Shown here: piece after piece, positions 54,120 to 63,400 of the stretch
How the letters are laid out: each line of letters starts with the position of its first letter
Position numbering within the stretch: position 1 is the stretch's first letter
NCBI GenBank assembly: GCA_964655225.1
Contig: CAZZMB010000005.1
Location: 1-64,000 of the forward strand
Length of the DNA stretch: 64,000 nucleotides
From: JAFMKE01 sp964655225
GTDB taxonomy: Bacteria; Bacteroidota; Bacteroidia; Chitinophagales; UBA8649
Direction: 5' to 3'
The notes under the pieces: generated by a model
What the model saw: the letters and a program-made list of their open reading frames with translations, nothing else
Database searches by the model: none
What the model was told of the DNA's origin: nothing
Made by a program: the position numbers and the translations under genes

Positions 54120-55116
54120 TGCTTCTATTGAAGTTTTTGTTCCACAACTGCATAAAGCTGATTGTGGGTTCGTCTCCTTTTATAATTAAATCAGTTAATT
54201 TTTCTTTGTCATGCCAGTGCCTGTTGCTTTCTAGAAAAACAATATCTTCTTCAACAATCTGATCACTTTTTCTTTTCATAAACCACTTTGCAAAGGGAGG
54301 GTTAAATCGAAAAATATTTTTCCAGGCTGTAATTTGAATCATCATCAGCTCATTTTCATCAATCTCATAAAAATGCTCATAAATGACTAGTCGTCTTGCT
54401 GGGAAATGAAGATGTTTTGGAAAATAAGAGTCTAGCATACTACTGTGGGGGTACCAGAATGCAAATTTAGTCTGAATATGTTTCTCCCAACCAAAATATA
54501 TTTGTTCGAACAAATTACTGTTGTTTATGCGCTGATAACTGCCATGCAGGCTTTTGTCCTTTATATCTATACTATATTCTGTTTTTGGTTCCCTCAATTT
54601 ACCCAGTAAGGTATTAATACTGTGCTTATGCACATGATTGATATGTTGGGCGTCAAACAAACTTTCAGCGACCAGCTTAATATTAGCTTTAAGGGTGTGC
54701 CGGTTAAAGACATATGGGTAGTTGTCTAATTCAGGCATTTCGGGTAAAATAGCTTCCTGCATTTTACTCTCTTCACCAAAATAGACCCAGTAAGCCTTGT
54801 ACTTATATTGTATGGGGTAAGCCTTTACACAAGCAGAGCTTGGTATGCTTTGATCATCCTCCAACATAGGAATATGCACGCAGGCACCAGAAGAGTTAAA
54901 TTCCCAGCCATGGTAACCGCATTTTAGCTTACCCTCATGAACTTCACCATTTGAAAGGTGAACGTTTCGATGACAGCATCGATCTTCAAGCGCAGAAACC
55001 TTTCCTTCTGTATTCTTAAAAAGAACAATTTCTTCTCCTACTATTTTACGTTTAAGCAGCTTATTTCCTTTTAACTCCCTATCGAAGCAGGCGATATACC
55101 ATTGATTTTTAATCAT
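54103..55116 (-). CDS. Rieske non-haem iron oxygenase, carotenoid-operon type
   Basis: 337-residue oxygenase alpha-type subunit. The Rieske cluster ligands are DRCCHRNVHLS (C-x-H) and LKCGYHGWEFNSSG (C-x2-H). The mononuclear iron site follows as ESLFDAQHINHVHKHS, giving H-x4-H, the spacing of PaO/KSH-like and vanillate-demethylase-type enzymes. No ferredoxin or reductase gene is adjacent. It is the promoter-proximal gene of the operon with the CrtU-like and cyclase genes (17-base and 4-base overlaps), so a carotenoid ring is the most likely substrate. Confidence 0.85.
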   Translation of the reverse strand: MIKNQWYIACFDRELKGNKLLKRKIVGEEIVLFKNTEGKVSALEDRCCHRNVHLSNGEVHEGKLKCGYHGWEFNSSGACVHIPMLEDDQSIPSSACVKAYPIQYKYKAYWVYFGEESKMQEAILPEMPELDNYPYVFNRHTLKANIKLVAESLFDAQHINHVHKHSINTLLGKLREPKTEYSIDIKDKSLHGSYQRINNSNLFEQIYFGWEKHIQTKFAFWYPHSSMLDSYFPKHLHFPARRLVIYEHFYEIDENELMMIQITAWKNIFRFNPPFAKWFMKRKSDQIVEEDIVFLESNRHWHDKEKLTDLIIKGDEPTISFMQLWNKNFNRSNEKLD

Positions 55117-55270
55117 TTCTATTAATTAACAAATCTGTCAATAAATTGTTGATTTACAGTTTAATTTCTAATCCCAAGTCGCAGGGAAATAAACAAGTCT
55201 GTTCTGGGGTTTTTAATCCCCCGGAGCATTCAAGTTCTTACTTTTGTATTTAAATTTTTGATACTCTATT

Positions 55271-56053
55271 CTAATCCGCAGTGAATTGGCTTGCCTCAAG
55301 TTCTTCATCAAGAATATTCTCTATATGCACTAAACTTTCATACAATTGCTCATAGCTGTCAATAACAAAGTATTGTTTTTGAAAATCATGCTTGTAGAAA
55401 GGGGTTTGCACGATATGGCGGACATCATAAGGGTGTCTTGGAACATCTTTGTCATGCACTGCAAAATCAGATTCTCCAATTGAAGATAATATTCCAGCTC
55501 CGTATATTTTTATCTGCTCTTCTTCATTGATTAGGCCAAACTCAACAGTGAACCAATATAATCTGCTGATCATTTCAACCGCTTGAGGATTTTCAATATG
55601 CTTTAGAGCAATTTTAGCTAAACCTTGAACAAAATCAACGAAACTTTGAATACTCAAAAGGGGAACATGAGCAAAAACATCATGAAACATGTCGGGCTCT
55701 TCCAAATACTCTAACTCATTCTTTTTCCTTATCCACGTTGTAACCGGAAATCGTCTATTCGCTAAATATTGAAAAAAAGGTTTGTCTGCGATCAAACCAG
55801 GCACTACGAAAGTCCTCCAACCTGTAGCTGCTATTAGGTTTTGATTGACCGTTTTTATTTGAGGAATTTTATTACTTTCAAATCCACATAATTTTAGTCC
55901 TTTAAAAAAATCCTTGGTGGCATTTTCTTTAAGTTCAACCATTTGCCGTGAATAAAGAGTATTCCAAACTTCATGATCATCGGCTGAATATTTATCATAT
56001 TCTTGAATCAATTTGTTTGCAGGCAGATCATAGGGTTTTTTATTCTCTAACAT
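55271..56053 (-). CDS. phhA: Phenylalanine 4-monooxygenase (biopterin-dependent)
   Basis: 260-residue aromatic amino acid hydroxylase, converting phenylalanine to tyrosine with tetrahydrobiopterin. The iron site is visible: EEPDMFHDVFAHVPLL (the usual HDxFGH with Gly replaced by Ala) and the Glu ligand in WFTVEFGLINEE. IYGAGILSSIGE and HVRHIVQTPFYK-type residues (DVRHIVQTPFYKHD) follow. No pterin carbinolamine dehydratase is adjacent. It feeds tyrosine breakdown, whose last enzyme (fahA) is also in this window. A -7-like TATCTTTA lies upstream. Confidence 0.93.
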   Translation of the reverse strand: MLENKKPYDLPANKLIQEYDKYSADDHEVWNTLYSRQMVELKENATKDFFKGLKLCGFESNKIPQIKTVNQNLIAATGWRTFVVPGLIADKPFFQYLANRRFPVTTWIRKKNELEYLEEPDMFHDVFAHVPLLSIQSFVDFVQGLAKIALKHIENPQAVEMISRLYWFTVEFGLINEEEQIKIYGAGILSSIGESDFAVHDKDVPRHPYDVRHIVQTPFYKHDFQKQYFVIDSYEQLYESLVHIENILDEELEASQFTAD

Positions 56054-56101
56054 AGTTTAAAAGAATTTGAATGGTTGAGTAAAGATACAAAATCCTAAAA
56101 A

Positions 56102-57355
56102 CTAAGACTCATTCTCTAGGATAAAATTTCTGAGCATATTTAGGGCGATTTGAGCGCTAATTTTTATATTATATTCCCGTTGATTAGTCAGTGAAAAACA
56201 TTTGGCTTTAACTTCGTTTTTATTGCCTACTGCAATCCATACCGTTCCTACTGGTTTATCGGGTGTACCACCTCCAGGTCCAGCTATTCCGCTTACTGCA
56301 ATACCATAATCAGTACCTATTTTCCTAAGGAGACCACGGGCCATCTCTTGAATAGTTTCTTCACTTACAGCTCCGAAGGTATGCAGGGTTTCTTTGTTAA
56401 CGCCCAACAATCTTTCTTTAAAGTCATAACTGTAGGCTGTGATTGCACCTTCAAAATATGCGGAACTTCCGGGTATGGCAGTAATTAAATGTGAGATATA
56501 TCCTCCTGTGCAACTTTCGGCAGTTGAAAGTGTCATTTTCTTTTTAAGCAATAAATCACCGATACATTTAGCTAAAGATTCATTTTCATTAAAGCTATAT
56601 ACATGTTGAGCTATTCGTTGACTAATTTTAGATTGTATTGCGCTTAAATTAGCTACAGCATCTGATGAATCTCCGTTAACCATTGCGGTCAGTCGAAGTT
56701 TTACATTCCCCAAATTGGGAAGATAAGCTAAAGTAGTTCCCAGAGGTAAGCTTGCTTCTATATCCTCAATTTTCTCATAGATAGCACTTTCTCCGATCCC
56801 TGCACTCATAATATACTTATTAATTATTGTAGGGAGATTTTTTTCAGAAACAATTTGAGGGAGCACATAATTACTCAACATATAGCGCATTTCATTGGGA
56901 ACTCCTGGCATGGATATGTAAGTTTTATCATGATGCACAAACATCATTCCCATAGCAGTGCCTTTGTCATTCGGTATCAATTCTGCACCGGAGGGTATCA
57001 TTGCTAATTTTCGATTAAGTTCAACTTGCTTATTGCCACGTTTTTTGAAATAAGATTCTATTTTTTTAAAAACACTTGCATTGAAGCATAATTCAGTTTT
57101 AAAAAAGTTAGCCAAAGCTTGTTTGGTGATATCATCCTTAGTTGGTCCTAATCCACCCGTAATAAAAATTATTTCTGCATTCTTCCCTGCAATTTGTAGT
57201 CCTTCATAAATACCATTGTAGGAGTCAGCGATTGAGAAGATGCCAGCTACTGCTATACCATTTGCAGCACTTTCTTTAGCGATGTATGCACTGTTAGTAT
57301 CTACTGTAGAGCCATTAAGTATTTCATCACCAATGGTTAATATACTTGCTTTCAT
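56102..57355 (-). CDS. cinA: CinA-like protein (MoCF domain plus NMN deamidase domain)
   Basis: 417-residue two-domain protein. N-terminal MoCF-like domain: SILTIGDEILNGSTVDTNSAYIAKE and ITGGLGPTKDDITKQALA (about 1-170). C-terminal CinA/PncC domain: STAESCTGGYISHLITAIPGSSAYFEGAITAYS and GIAGPGGGTPDKPVGTVWIA (about 255-410). The full-length form is linked by family knowledge to NMN deamidation, ADP-ribose pyrophosphate cleavage and competence. Divergent from the DUF4197 gene with an inverted repeat between. Confidence 0.93.
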   Translation of the reverse strand: MKASILTIGDEILNGSTVDTNSAYIAKESAANGIAVAGIFSIADSYNGIYEGLQIAGKNAEIIFITGGLGPTKDDITKQALANFFKTELCFNASVFKKIESYFKKRGNKQVELNRKLAMIPSGAELIPNDKGTAMGMMFVHHDKTYISMPGVPNEMRYMLSNYVLPQIVSEKNLPTIINKYIMSAGIGESAIYEKIEDIEASLPLGTTLAYLPNLGNVKLRLTAMVNGDSSDAVANLSAIQSKISQRIAQHVYSFNENESLAKCIGDLLLKKKMTLSTAESCTGGYISHLITAIPGSSAYFEGAITAYSYDFKERLLGVNKETLHTFGAVSEETIQEMARGLLRKIGTDYGIAVSGIAGPGGGTPDKPVGTVWIAVGNKNEVKAKCFSLTNQREYNIKISAQIALNMLRNFILENES

Positions 57356-57383
57356 TTTGTTTTTGTCTTTGTTTTATAAGCCA

Positions 57384-57406
57384 TTACAACTAAAGTTGTA
57401 AATTTG
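57384..57406 (+). promoter_or_regulatory. Inverted repeat and -7 box before the DUF4197 gene
   Basis: TTACAAC and GTTGTAA form a perfect seven-base inverted repeat around TAAA at 57384-57401. It overlaps the -7 box TAAATTTG (57399-57406) and lies between cinA and the DUF4197 gene, so it could control either. Confidence 0.4.
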
Positions 57407-57444
57407 GCAAAGTATTTGACAAACTTAACTTAAAATAAGTAACT

Positions 57445-58182
57445 ATGTTTAAAAAAATTCTCCCCTTGCTCTTAGTTTTTGCCGTTGTTGGCAGTGGTTG
57501 TGAGGCCGCTAAAAATATTTTACAACAAACTGGATCTGTCTTAGTGGGCGATGACAGCTATGTTCCAACTTCTGGTGAAGCAGGAAACGGATTAAAACAG
57601 GCCTTGGAAATTGGTATTGCTGCCGGATCTAATCGCTTGGCTGAAAGAGATGGTTATTTCGGTAATACCTTAGTCAAAGTATTGTTTCCTCCAGAAGCGC
57701 AAAAAGTTGAGGAGACCATGCGTAAATTGGGTCTTGGATCCATGGTGGACAAGGCGATTGAATCTTTTAACCGAGGAGCTGAAAAAGCTGCTAAAGAAGC
57801 TGCTCCAATTTTTGTTACGGCTATAAAGTCAATGACAATTAGTGACGCCATGGGTATTTTGCTAGGCGATCAAGATGCAGCTACATCCTACCTTAAATCT
57901 TCAACTTTACAACAGCTAAATACCCGGTTTACACCTATAATTGATAGAAGTCTTAACGAGGTTAATGCCACAAAATATTGGAAAGAGGTAATAGTACGGT
58001 ACAATAAAATTCCTTTGGTAAAAAAAGTGAATCCTGATTTAACCGCTTATGTTACGGAGAAAGCACTGGATGGTTTGTTTTTAATGGTGGCTAAAGAAGA
58101 ATTAAAAATCCGAGAAAACGTTTCATCAAGATCGACTGAATTACTTCAAAAAGTTTTTGCTTATGCAGATGCTCAAAAGTAG
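57445..58182 (+). CDS. DUF4197 lipoprotein-like protein
   Basis: 245-residue protein of the DUF4197 family. Signal peptide MFKKILPLLLVFAVVGSGC with a lipobox-like G-S-G-C end at residue 19. The domain runs from about 45: LKQALEIGIAAGSNRLAERDGYFGN, LFPPEAQKVEETMRKLGLGSMVDKAIESFNRGAEKAAKEAAPIF, and DLTAYVTEKALDGLFLMVAKEE near the end. Mostly helical. Function unknown. Followed by a terminator. Confidence 0.9.
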   Translation: MFKKILPLLLVFAVVGSGCEAAKNILQQTGSVLVGDDSYVPTSGEAGNGLKQALEIGIAAGSNRLAERDGYFGNTLVKVLFPPEAQKVEETMRKLGLGSMVDKAIESFNRGAEKAAKEAAPIFVTAIKSMTISDAMGILLGDQDAATSYLKSSTLQQLNTRFTPIIDRSLNEVNATKYWKEVIVRYNKIPLVKKVNPDLTAYVTEKALDGLFLMVAKEELKIRENVSSRSTELLQKVFAYADAQK

Positions 58183-58212
58183 AAAATAAGTCTCTTTGAG
58201 CTTAGAATGAAT

Positions 58213-58243
58213 GGGGGGGGGCTAGTCCTCCCTTTTTCTTTTT
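58213..58243 (+). terminator. Terminator after the DUF4197 gene
   Basis: G-run/CCTCCC hairpin (58216-58221 pairs with 58227-58232, one G-U, loop CTAGT) followed by ten T with one C. The left arm is part of a run of nine G. Confidence 0.65.
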
Positions 58244-58256
58244 GAATAAATGTCGT

Positions 58257-58264
58257 TAAATTTG
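58257..58264 (+). promoter_or_regulatory. -7 box abutting the DUF349 gene
   Basis: TAAATTTG, an exact TAnnTTTG match ending four bases before the ATG at 58269. A near-leaderless transcript would follow. Confidence 0.45.
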
Positions 58265-58268
58265 TGAT

Positions 58269-60035
58269 ATGGAAGAGCAAAAGCAAGAGCCTCAGCAAGA
58301 TCAAAAAAATCAGGTAGAGCAGGTGCAAGAAAAACCAGAAGAAGCGCTGTTAAGTAAAGATGCAATTATTGAACGGTTTGAGGTTTTGGTTAAATCGGAA
58401 GATTTTATGAAGCATCCATCCACGGTTAAAGAATGGAAAGGACGTTTTCATCAGATAAGCAAAGCGGAGGAGGCTGCTCAACTTAAGGCACATAATGAAA
58501 AAGAGGAAAAGGATGAAGCGGAGATCTTTGTGCCGCAGATCCATCCATTAGATAATCGGTGGAAAGAGTTGCTTAATATCTATAATGATAAAGTAGTTTC
58601 TCATAACCAAGCGAGGGTAGATGCCGAAAAACAGAATCTAAAAGATAAAGAAGATCTTTTGGAAGCGTTGAAACTATTGGTCGAAGAAGAGATGAAAAAT
58701 GTAGGTTCTGCATTTTCTTCTTTTTATTCTATACAAGATCGATGGAATGAGATAGGAGAAGTCAATAAATCAAAGTTCAAGCAACTGCAATATGACTACA
58801 GTCATTTTAGAGATTTGTTTTATTATAACGTGGGAATTCATGACCAACTAAAGAATTATGATTTCAAAAAAAATGCGACACAAAAGCAAGAGATAATTAA
58901 GGAGCTCAAAAGTTTAGCTAGCCAAGATAATATTCGAAAAATGGAGAAAGGCATTAAGGATATGCAGGCTAAGTGGGATGGAATAGGTCCAACCTCCAAT
59001 GAAGTTTGGGAAGGATTGAAGAATGATTATTGGGAGACAGTTAATGCAATCTATGATAAGATAAGGGACCATTATAAGGCCATGCGCGAAGCTCAAGCAA
59101 AGGTTTTAGAAGAGAAAAATGCGCTGGTTCTGAAAATGGAAGAGATCATTGAAAAATCTGAGACATTTAGCTCGCCAAAGGAATGGATTCAGTCGAGCAA
59201 ATCAGTAAACGATTTGCATAAAGAATGGAAAGCTGTAGGTTATGCTGCTCGATCGAAAGAAGAGGGGTTATGGTCTCGATTTAAGGAGATGTCTGATGAT
59301 CTTCGTAAACGTCAAAATTTATTTTTTGATGAGCTTAAAGCGTCAAGTAATCAGATAGTAGCCGCTAAAAATAAGTTGATAGAAAAAGCTAAGGAGCTCA
59401 AAGTTTCAAAGGAATGGAAGAATACTTCAGAAGCCTTAATTAAATTGCAAAAGGATTGGAAGAATCTTGGACATGTTCAGTACAAACTCGATCAAAAGTT
59501 GTGGAACGAGTTTCGGAGTTCTTGTGATGATTTCTTTAATTCTAAAAAAGAGTATTTCGACACGCTGGACGAGCGACAAGCAGACCACTTTAAGCAGAAG
59601 CAAGGCATTTCCGTTAAAATTGCAAAAAGCAAGACAGAAGAAGAACTTAGAGGCTTGATAATTGACTGGCAAACAATCGACTATGTGCCCAAGGATAAAG
59701 TTGCTAAGGCAGATTCAAGCTTTAATGATTCCATAAAAAAAGCGGCAAAAACCTTGAAAATTGACGAAGATTCGTTGACGAAACTTCGTTTTGAAGCTAA
59801 AATTTCTGCTATAAAATCAGGTGAAAATTCTGAAGTTAAAATGAAAACTGAACGTCATTTTATCCAAACACAAATTGAAAAAGTACAAGAAGAGTTAATT
59901 CGATTTGAAGAGAACATGTCCTTTTTTGGACCGTCTAAAGGAGCTCAAAAACTTAAAGAAATTGTTGAGAAAAGGGTAGTAGAGGGAGAGGATAAGATCG
60001 CTGAATGGAAAGATCAATTAAAAATGTTACGCTAA
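58269..60035 (+). CDS. DUF349 repeat protein
   Basis: 588-residue cytosolic, highly charged protein with four to five DUF349 helical repeats of about 75 residues. Repeat signatures: IQDRWNEIGEVNKSKFKQLQYDYSHFRDLFY, MQAKWDGIGPTSNEVWEGLKNDYWE, EWKAVGYAARSKEEGLWSRFKEMSDDLRKRQNLFF and DWKNLGHVQYKLDQKLWNEFRSSCDDFF. The N-terminus is a Gln/Glu-rich low-complexity stretch and the C-terminus a coiled coil. Function unknown in bacteria. Confidence 0.9.
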   Translation: MEEQKQEPQQDQKNQVEQVQEKPEEALLSKDAIIERFEVLVKSEDFMKHPSTVKEWKGRFHQISKAEEAAQLKAHNEKEEKDEAEIFVPQIHPLDNRWKELLNIYNDKVVSHNQARVDAEKQNLKDKEDLLEALKLLVEEEMKNVGSAFSSFYSIQDRWNEIGEVNKSKFKQLQYDYSHFRDLFYYNVGIHDQLKNYDFKKNATQKQEIIKELKSLASQDNIRKMEKGIKDMQAKWDGIGPTSNEVWEGLKNDYWETVNAIYDKIRDHYKAMREAQAKVLEEKNALVLKMEEIIEKSETFSSPKEWIQSSKSVNDLHKEWKAVGYAARSKEEGLWSRFKEMSDDLRKRQNLFFDELKASSNQIVAAKNKLIEKAKELKVSKEWKNTSEALIKLQKDWKNLGHVQYKLDQKLWNEFRSSCDDFFNSKKEYFDTLDERQADHFKQKQGISVKIAKSKTEEELRGLIIDWQTIDYVPKDKVAKADSSFNDSIKKAAKTLKIDEDSLTKLRFEAKISAIKSGENSEVKMKTERHFIQTQIEKVQEELIRFEENMSFFGPSKGAQKLKEIVEKRVVEGEDKIAEWKDQLKMLR

Positions 60036-60437
60036 CTAATACACTAACACGGCGGTTTCATTCACACAATTGATTCCAGCTGGTATGATTGCTGATGAAC
60101 AATCGCTTCTTATATTCCACTTGGTGTTGTACGCTAATTCAACTATTCTTAATTGATTGACCTTTTCAAGAAAAAGACTGGTGTCAATAGTGGAAGGATA
60201 TGCCAGGTAGGACCAAGGCCCTCCGCATGGCTTACTTCCAATCGGTGTATAAGTCCATGATTGTGCATCAATACACGTTTGTCCTTTGACCAAATCTTCA
60301 ATTTCGCTGAGCAAATTTATAAGTTCTTCCGCTTCTTGTTTTTGACTTAGGGCAGAACCAGAAAGATCTTTATTACATGCTGAAAAACTTACAATAACGA
60401 CCAATAATAAAAGGAAGGGTTTTGTTATCCACTTCAT
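60036..60437 (-). CDS. Small lipoprotein, Bacteroidota family of unknown function
   Basis: 133-residue lipoprotein with signal peptide MKWITKPFLLLLVVIVSFSAC (lipobox Cys about residue 21). The mature part holds TCIDAQSWTYTPIGSKPCGGPWSYLAYPSTIDTSLFLEKV and SDCSSAIIPAGINCVNETAVLVY, with four cysteines in two pairs. This ACGGP/SDC pattern recurs in Bacteroidota lipoproteins without known role. The promoter box (TAAATTTG, minus strand, 60454-60461) abuts the end of the subtilase gene. Confidence 0.82.
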   Translation of the reverse strand: MKWITKPFLLLLVVIVSFSACNKDLSGSALSQKQEAEELINLLSEIEDLVKGQTCIDAQSWTYTPIGSKPCGGPWSYLAYPSTIDTSLFLEKVNQLRIVELAYNTKWNIRSDCSSAIIPAGINCVNETAVLVY

Positions 60438-60461
60438 AGTCTATCTGGTTTGTCAAATTTA

Positions 60462-63400
60462 TTAGTCGATCAGGATTAGCGGCAAAATACGATGCTTTCT
60501 AGCCGAGCTGATTTTAAGGAAGTAAGTACCTTCAGATAAATTTATTGTGGGTAAACTGATGAGTCCCTTATTAAAATTTTCAAACTGCGCGTTCCAAACC
60601 AATTGACCGATAGCATCAAAAATACTAAGCCCCAAATTCGATGATTCCTTTAAGGCTAAATATAAGTTTGTATTTGCCTTACTTGGATTTGGATATAAGT
60701 TGACTTCACTAATAACATCTAGATCATTCAGACCTACAAAACCTATGCTCGCCGTATCGAATGATAAACAACCAACTCCATCTGAAATGGTTAGGAGGTA
60801 TTGACCGCCTGACAGGTTATCTATAAAGTCTCCTGATAGCGCACCATTATTCCAAGAGAAGGTATACGGAGCTGTTCCACCGCTTGCAACTGCTGTTATA
60901 CTGCTATTTCCTTGGGTAGCTGAATTATCAATTACCGTTAGATTACTATTTATGCTATAATCGCTTCCTATGGTGAAACTTGCATTACTTGAGCAAGAGC
61001 TTGTGGCATCGCTTATGGTTACTGAATAATTGCCAGCTGCCAGTCCTGTGATTAGTTCAGTAGATGACCCATTACTCCATTGAATATTATAATTACCACT
61101 ACCCGCGCTTATATTCAAATCGATAGAGCCGTTAGATACTTCGTTGCAACTAGTATTGCTTACTGTTGCATTCTCTTGAGGTAAAGCATTTACGACGATA
61201 TAAGATGTTTTTGTTTCTGTATTCGATCCGCTTGGTCCATTGACTGTGTAACTCACGTTGTATACACCTGGAGTATTATAGGCTACTGCAGGAGAAGCAG
61301 CTGAAGAGGTACTTGGGCTTCCTCCTTGGAAAGACCAAGATCGAGAATTAACGACTCCCACACTGTTATCTGAAAAACTAATACTTTCACCTACACAAAT
61401 TGAAGTAGATGAAGCATTGAAGTCAGCAACCAGAGATGAGGCAACTCCGGTGATGTTGATGTTGTCCAAATATAGGTTATTCCCGATGGTACCACTGTTG
61501 AATCCTTCAAATTTAACTAAGACTTCATTGCCCGAAAAAGCGGTTAAATCCAAACTGAAGCAATCTGAACCGATTGTACCCATGCACCATTCACCCGAAT
61601 TGGCAGGTGTAAAGCCATTTTCATTTGTTGTTGCTGTAGCAAAAGATCCCGTTGAATTTTCTCCCGTTCCAAATATTCTTTGCCAGCTTCCTCCACAATC
61701 AGTGGAAACGTAAACAATAAGTGAATCTGTTGTCGTTTGATCAAATCTTCTGTAAGCATGCTCAAAAGTCATGTTAATTGAGGTGTACCCATTAAAATTC
61801 AATTTAGGACTAATGAGACCGTCTCTTTGAGATGATTGCGCATAATTAAAGAAATCCATTTTTGCTCCGATGCTTCCAGGACTCGTTCCTACAACGTTAA
61901 CCATTTCCCAGGTCTCTGCATTGTCAGGGTTACTTAAAGACCAGGTTCCACTGCTTATTGAGTTTGAACTAAAACTTTCTGTAAACGGCAGAGTCTGGCT
62001 ATTGGATAGCACAGTAAAGTTTGCTTGACTTTGGTCGTTAGAGGCATTCTGATCTGCATTGCCATTGGGACTAGATGTATTGGCTGTTAGCGTAATAAAT
62101 CCCGCATTAGCGCTAATGTTGGGAAGTGTAACAATCTCGGTTTGACCGATAGTTAAATTTCCAATCCAATTGAAACTTTGGTTAGGTCCACCGGTATTAT
62201 AGATTATTGTAGCTGATACAAGGGGATTGTTTCCGAAATTCCTTATTCTGACTTGTGGAGCAAAAGTACCGCTGCAAATCCTGCTTTGTGGGAAAATGAT
62301 TTCACTTATTCCCGCATCATCATTAATATTGGGATTGATGATACAAAAATCATGACTGGTACTGTTACCAAAATCCCCATTGGCTGCCGTCATTTGAAAA
62401 AGATTCGCTCCATTTTCATCCGTCATAAAGTAATCGCCGTCAACATTACAGTTCCATTGTGAACCATACATGCCGTCACCATATGAGTCGTATATGTTAA
62501 AAGTATAGCAACCAATAGGCAAGCAATACGAATCCGTAATTGTTTCACCGCCTGTTATGTCTGTGTAAGGCCCACCACTCACTACGGTGTTATTTTGATC
62601 ATCTAGGATTTCCCAAGTAATTTCAGAGCCGTAACAATCTGTGGTAATACTTAAACTTGCTACTTGACCAGTAGGATCTAAGGTGAATGCTTTACTTTGA
62701 CTATCATTTGAGGGCAGTTGATCACCGACTAAATTGGCAGTAGCGGTAAAGGTGAAGCTTCCACTTCCTACAGTGCTTTGTACCGGTAAACTGACTTGGG
62801 CACTTTGTCCGGAGGCTAGGCTACCCGTCCAGTTAAAATTGTTATTAACGGTACCCCAAGTATAGTTGATGGTAAGATTGGTAATCGTATTACTTCCATA
62901 GTTTCTTAGCGTTAACTCTGGCGTAAACGAACTTCCACAAATGGCATTTTCTGGAGATGAAATAGCTGTTATTCCTGCATCAGTTTGCAAGGTAAATGCA
63001 CTTACACATTGTAAGGCAGCAAAAGCATTGATTCTTCCTGCCCCCATTTGACCTTGATTGGATGTCACCGGGTCTGCACTTGAATATAGGCAATTGACTA
63101 AATCTGTACGACTTGCATTGGGCGCATAACTCTTCATTAGACCCAATAATCCTGAAACGTTAGGAGAGGCCATTGATGTACCTTGGTAGCGGTCATAACC
63201 GTTATTGGCAACAGTACTTCTGATTGCAGAACCTGGAGCGGAAATATCTATCCAAGTACCATATTGAGAGAAAGAAGATCGAGAATCATCGGTTGTGGTT
63301 GAAGCTACAGAGACCACATTATTGTATGCTGCTGGATAAAATTGATTGGTACTGTTATTATTGCCTGCAGCCGCTACTAAAATGGCGCCCTGGTTGTGAG

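Noticed and set aside
55206..55225. GGGG...CCCC hairpin before the Rieske gene as a terminator
   Set aside because: The stem is short and not followed by a T-run on either strand.
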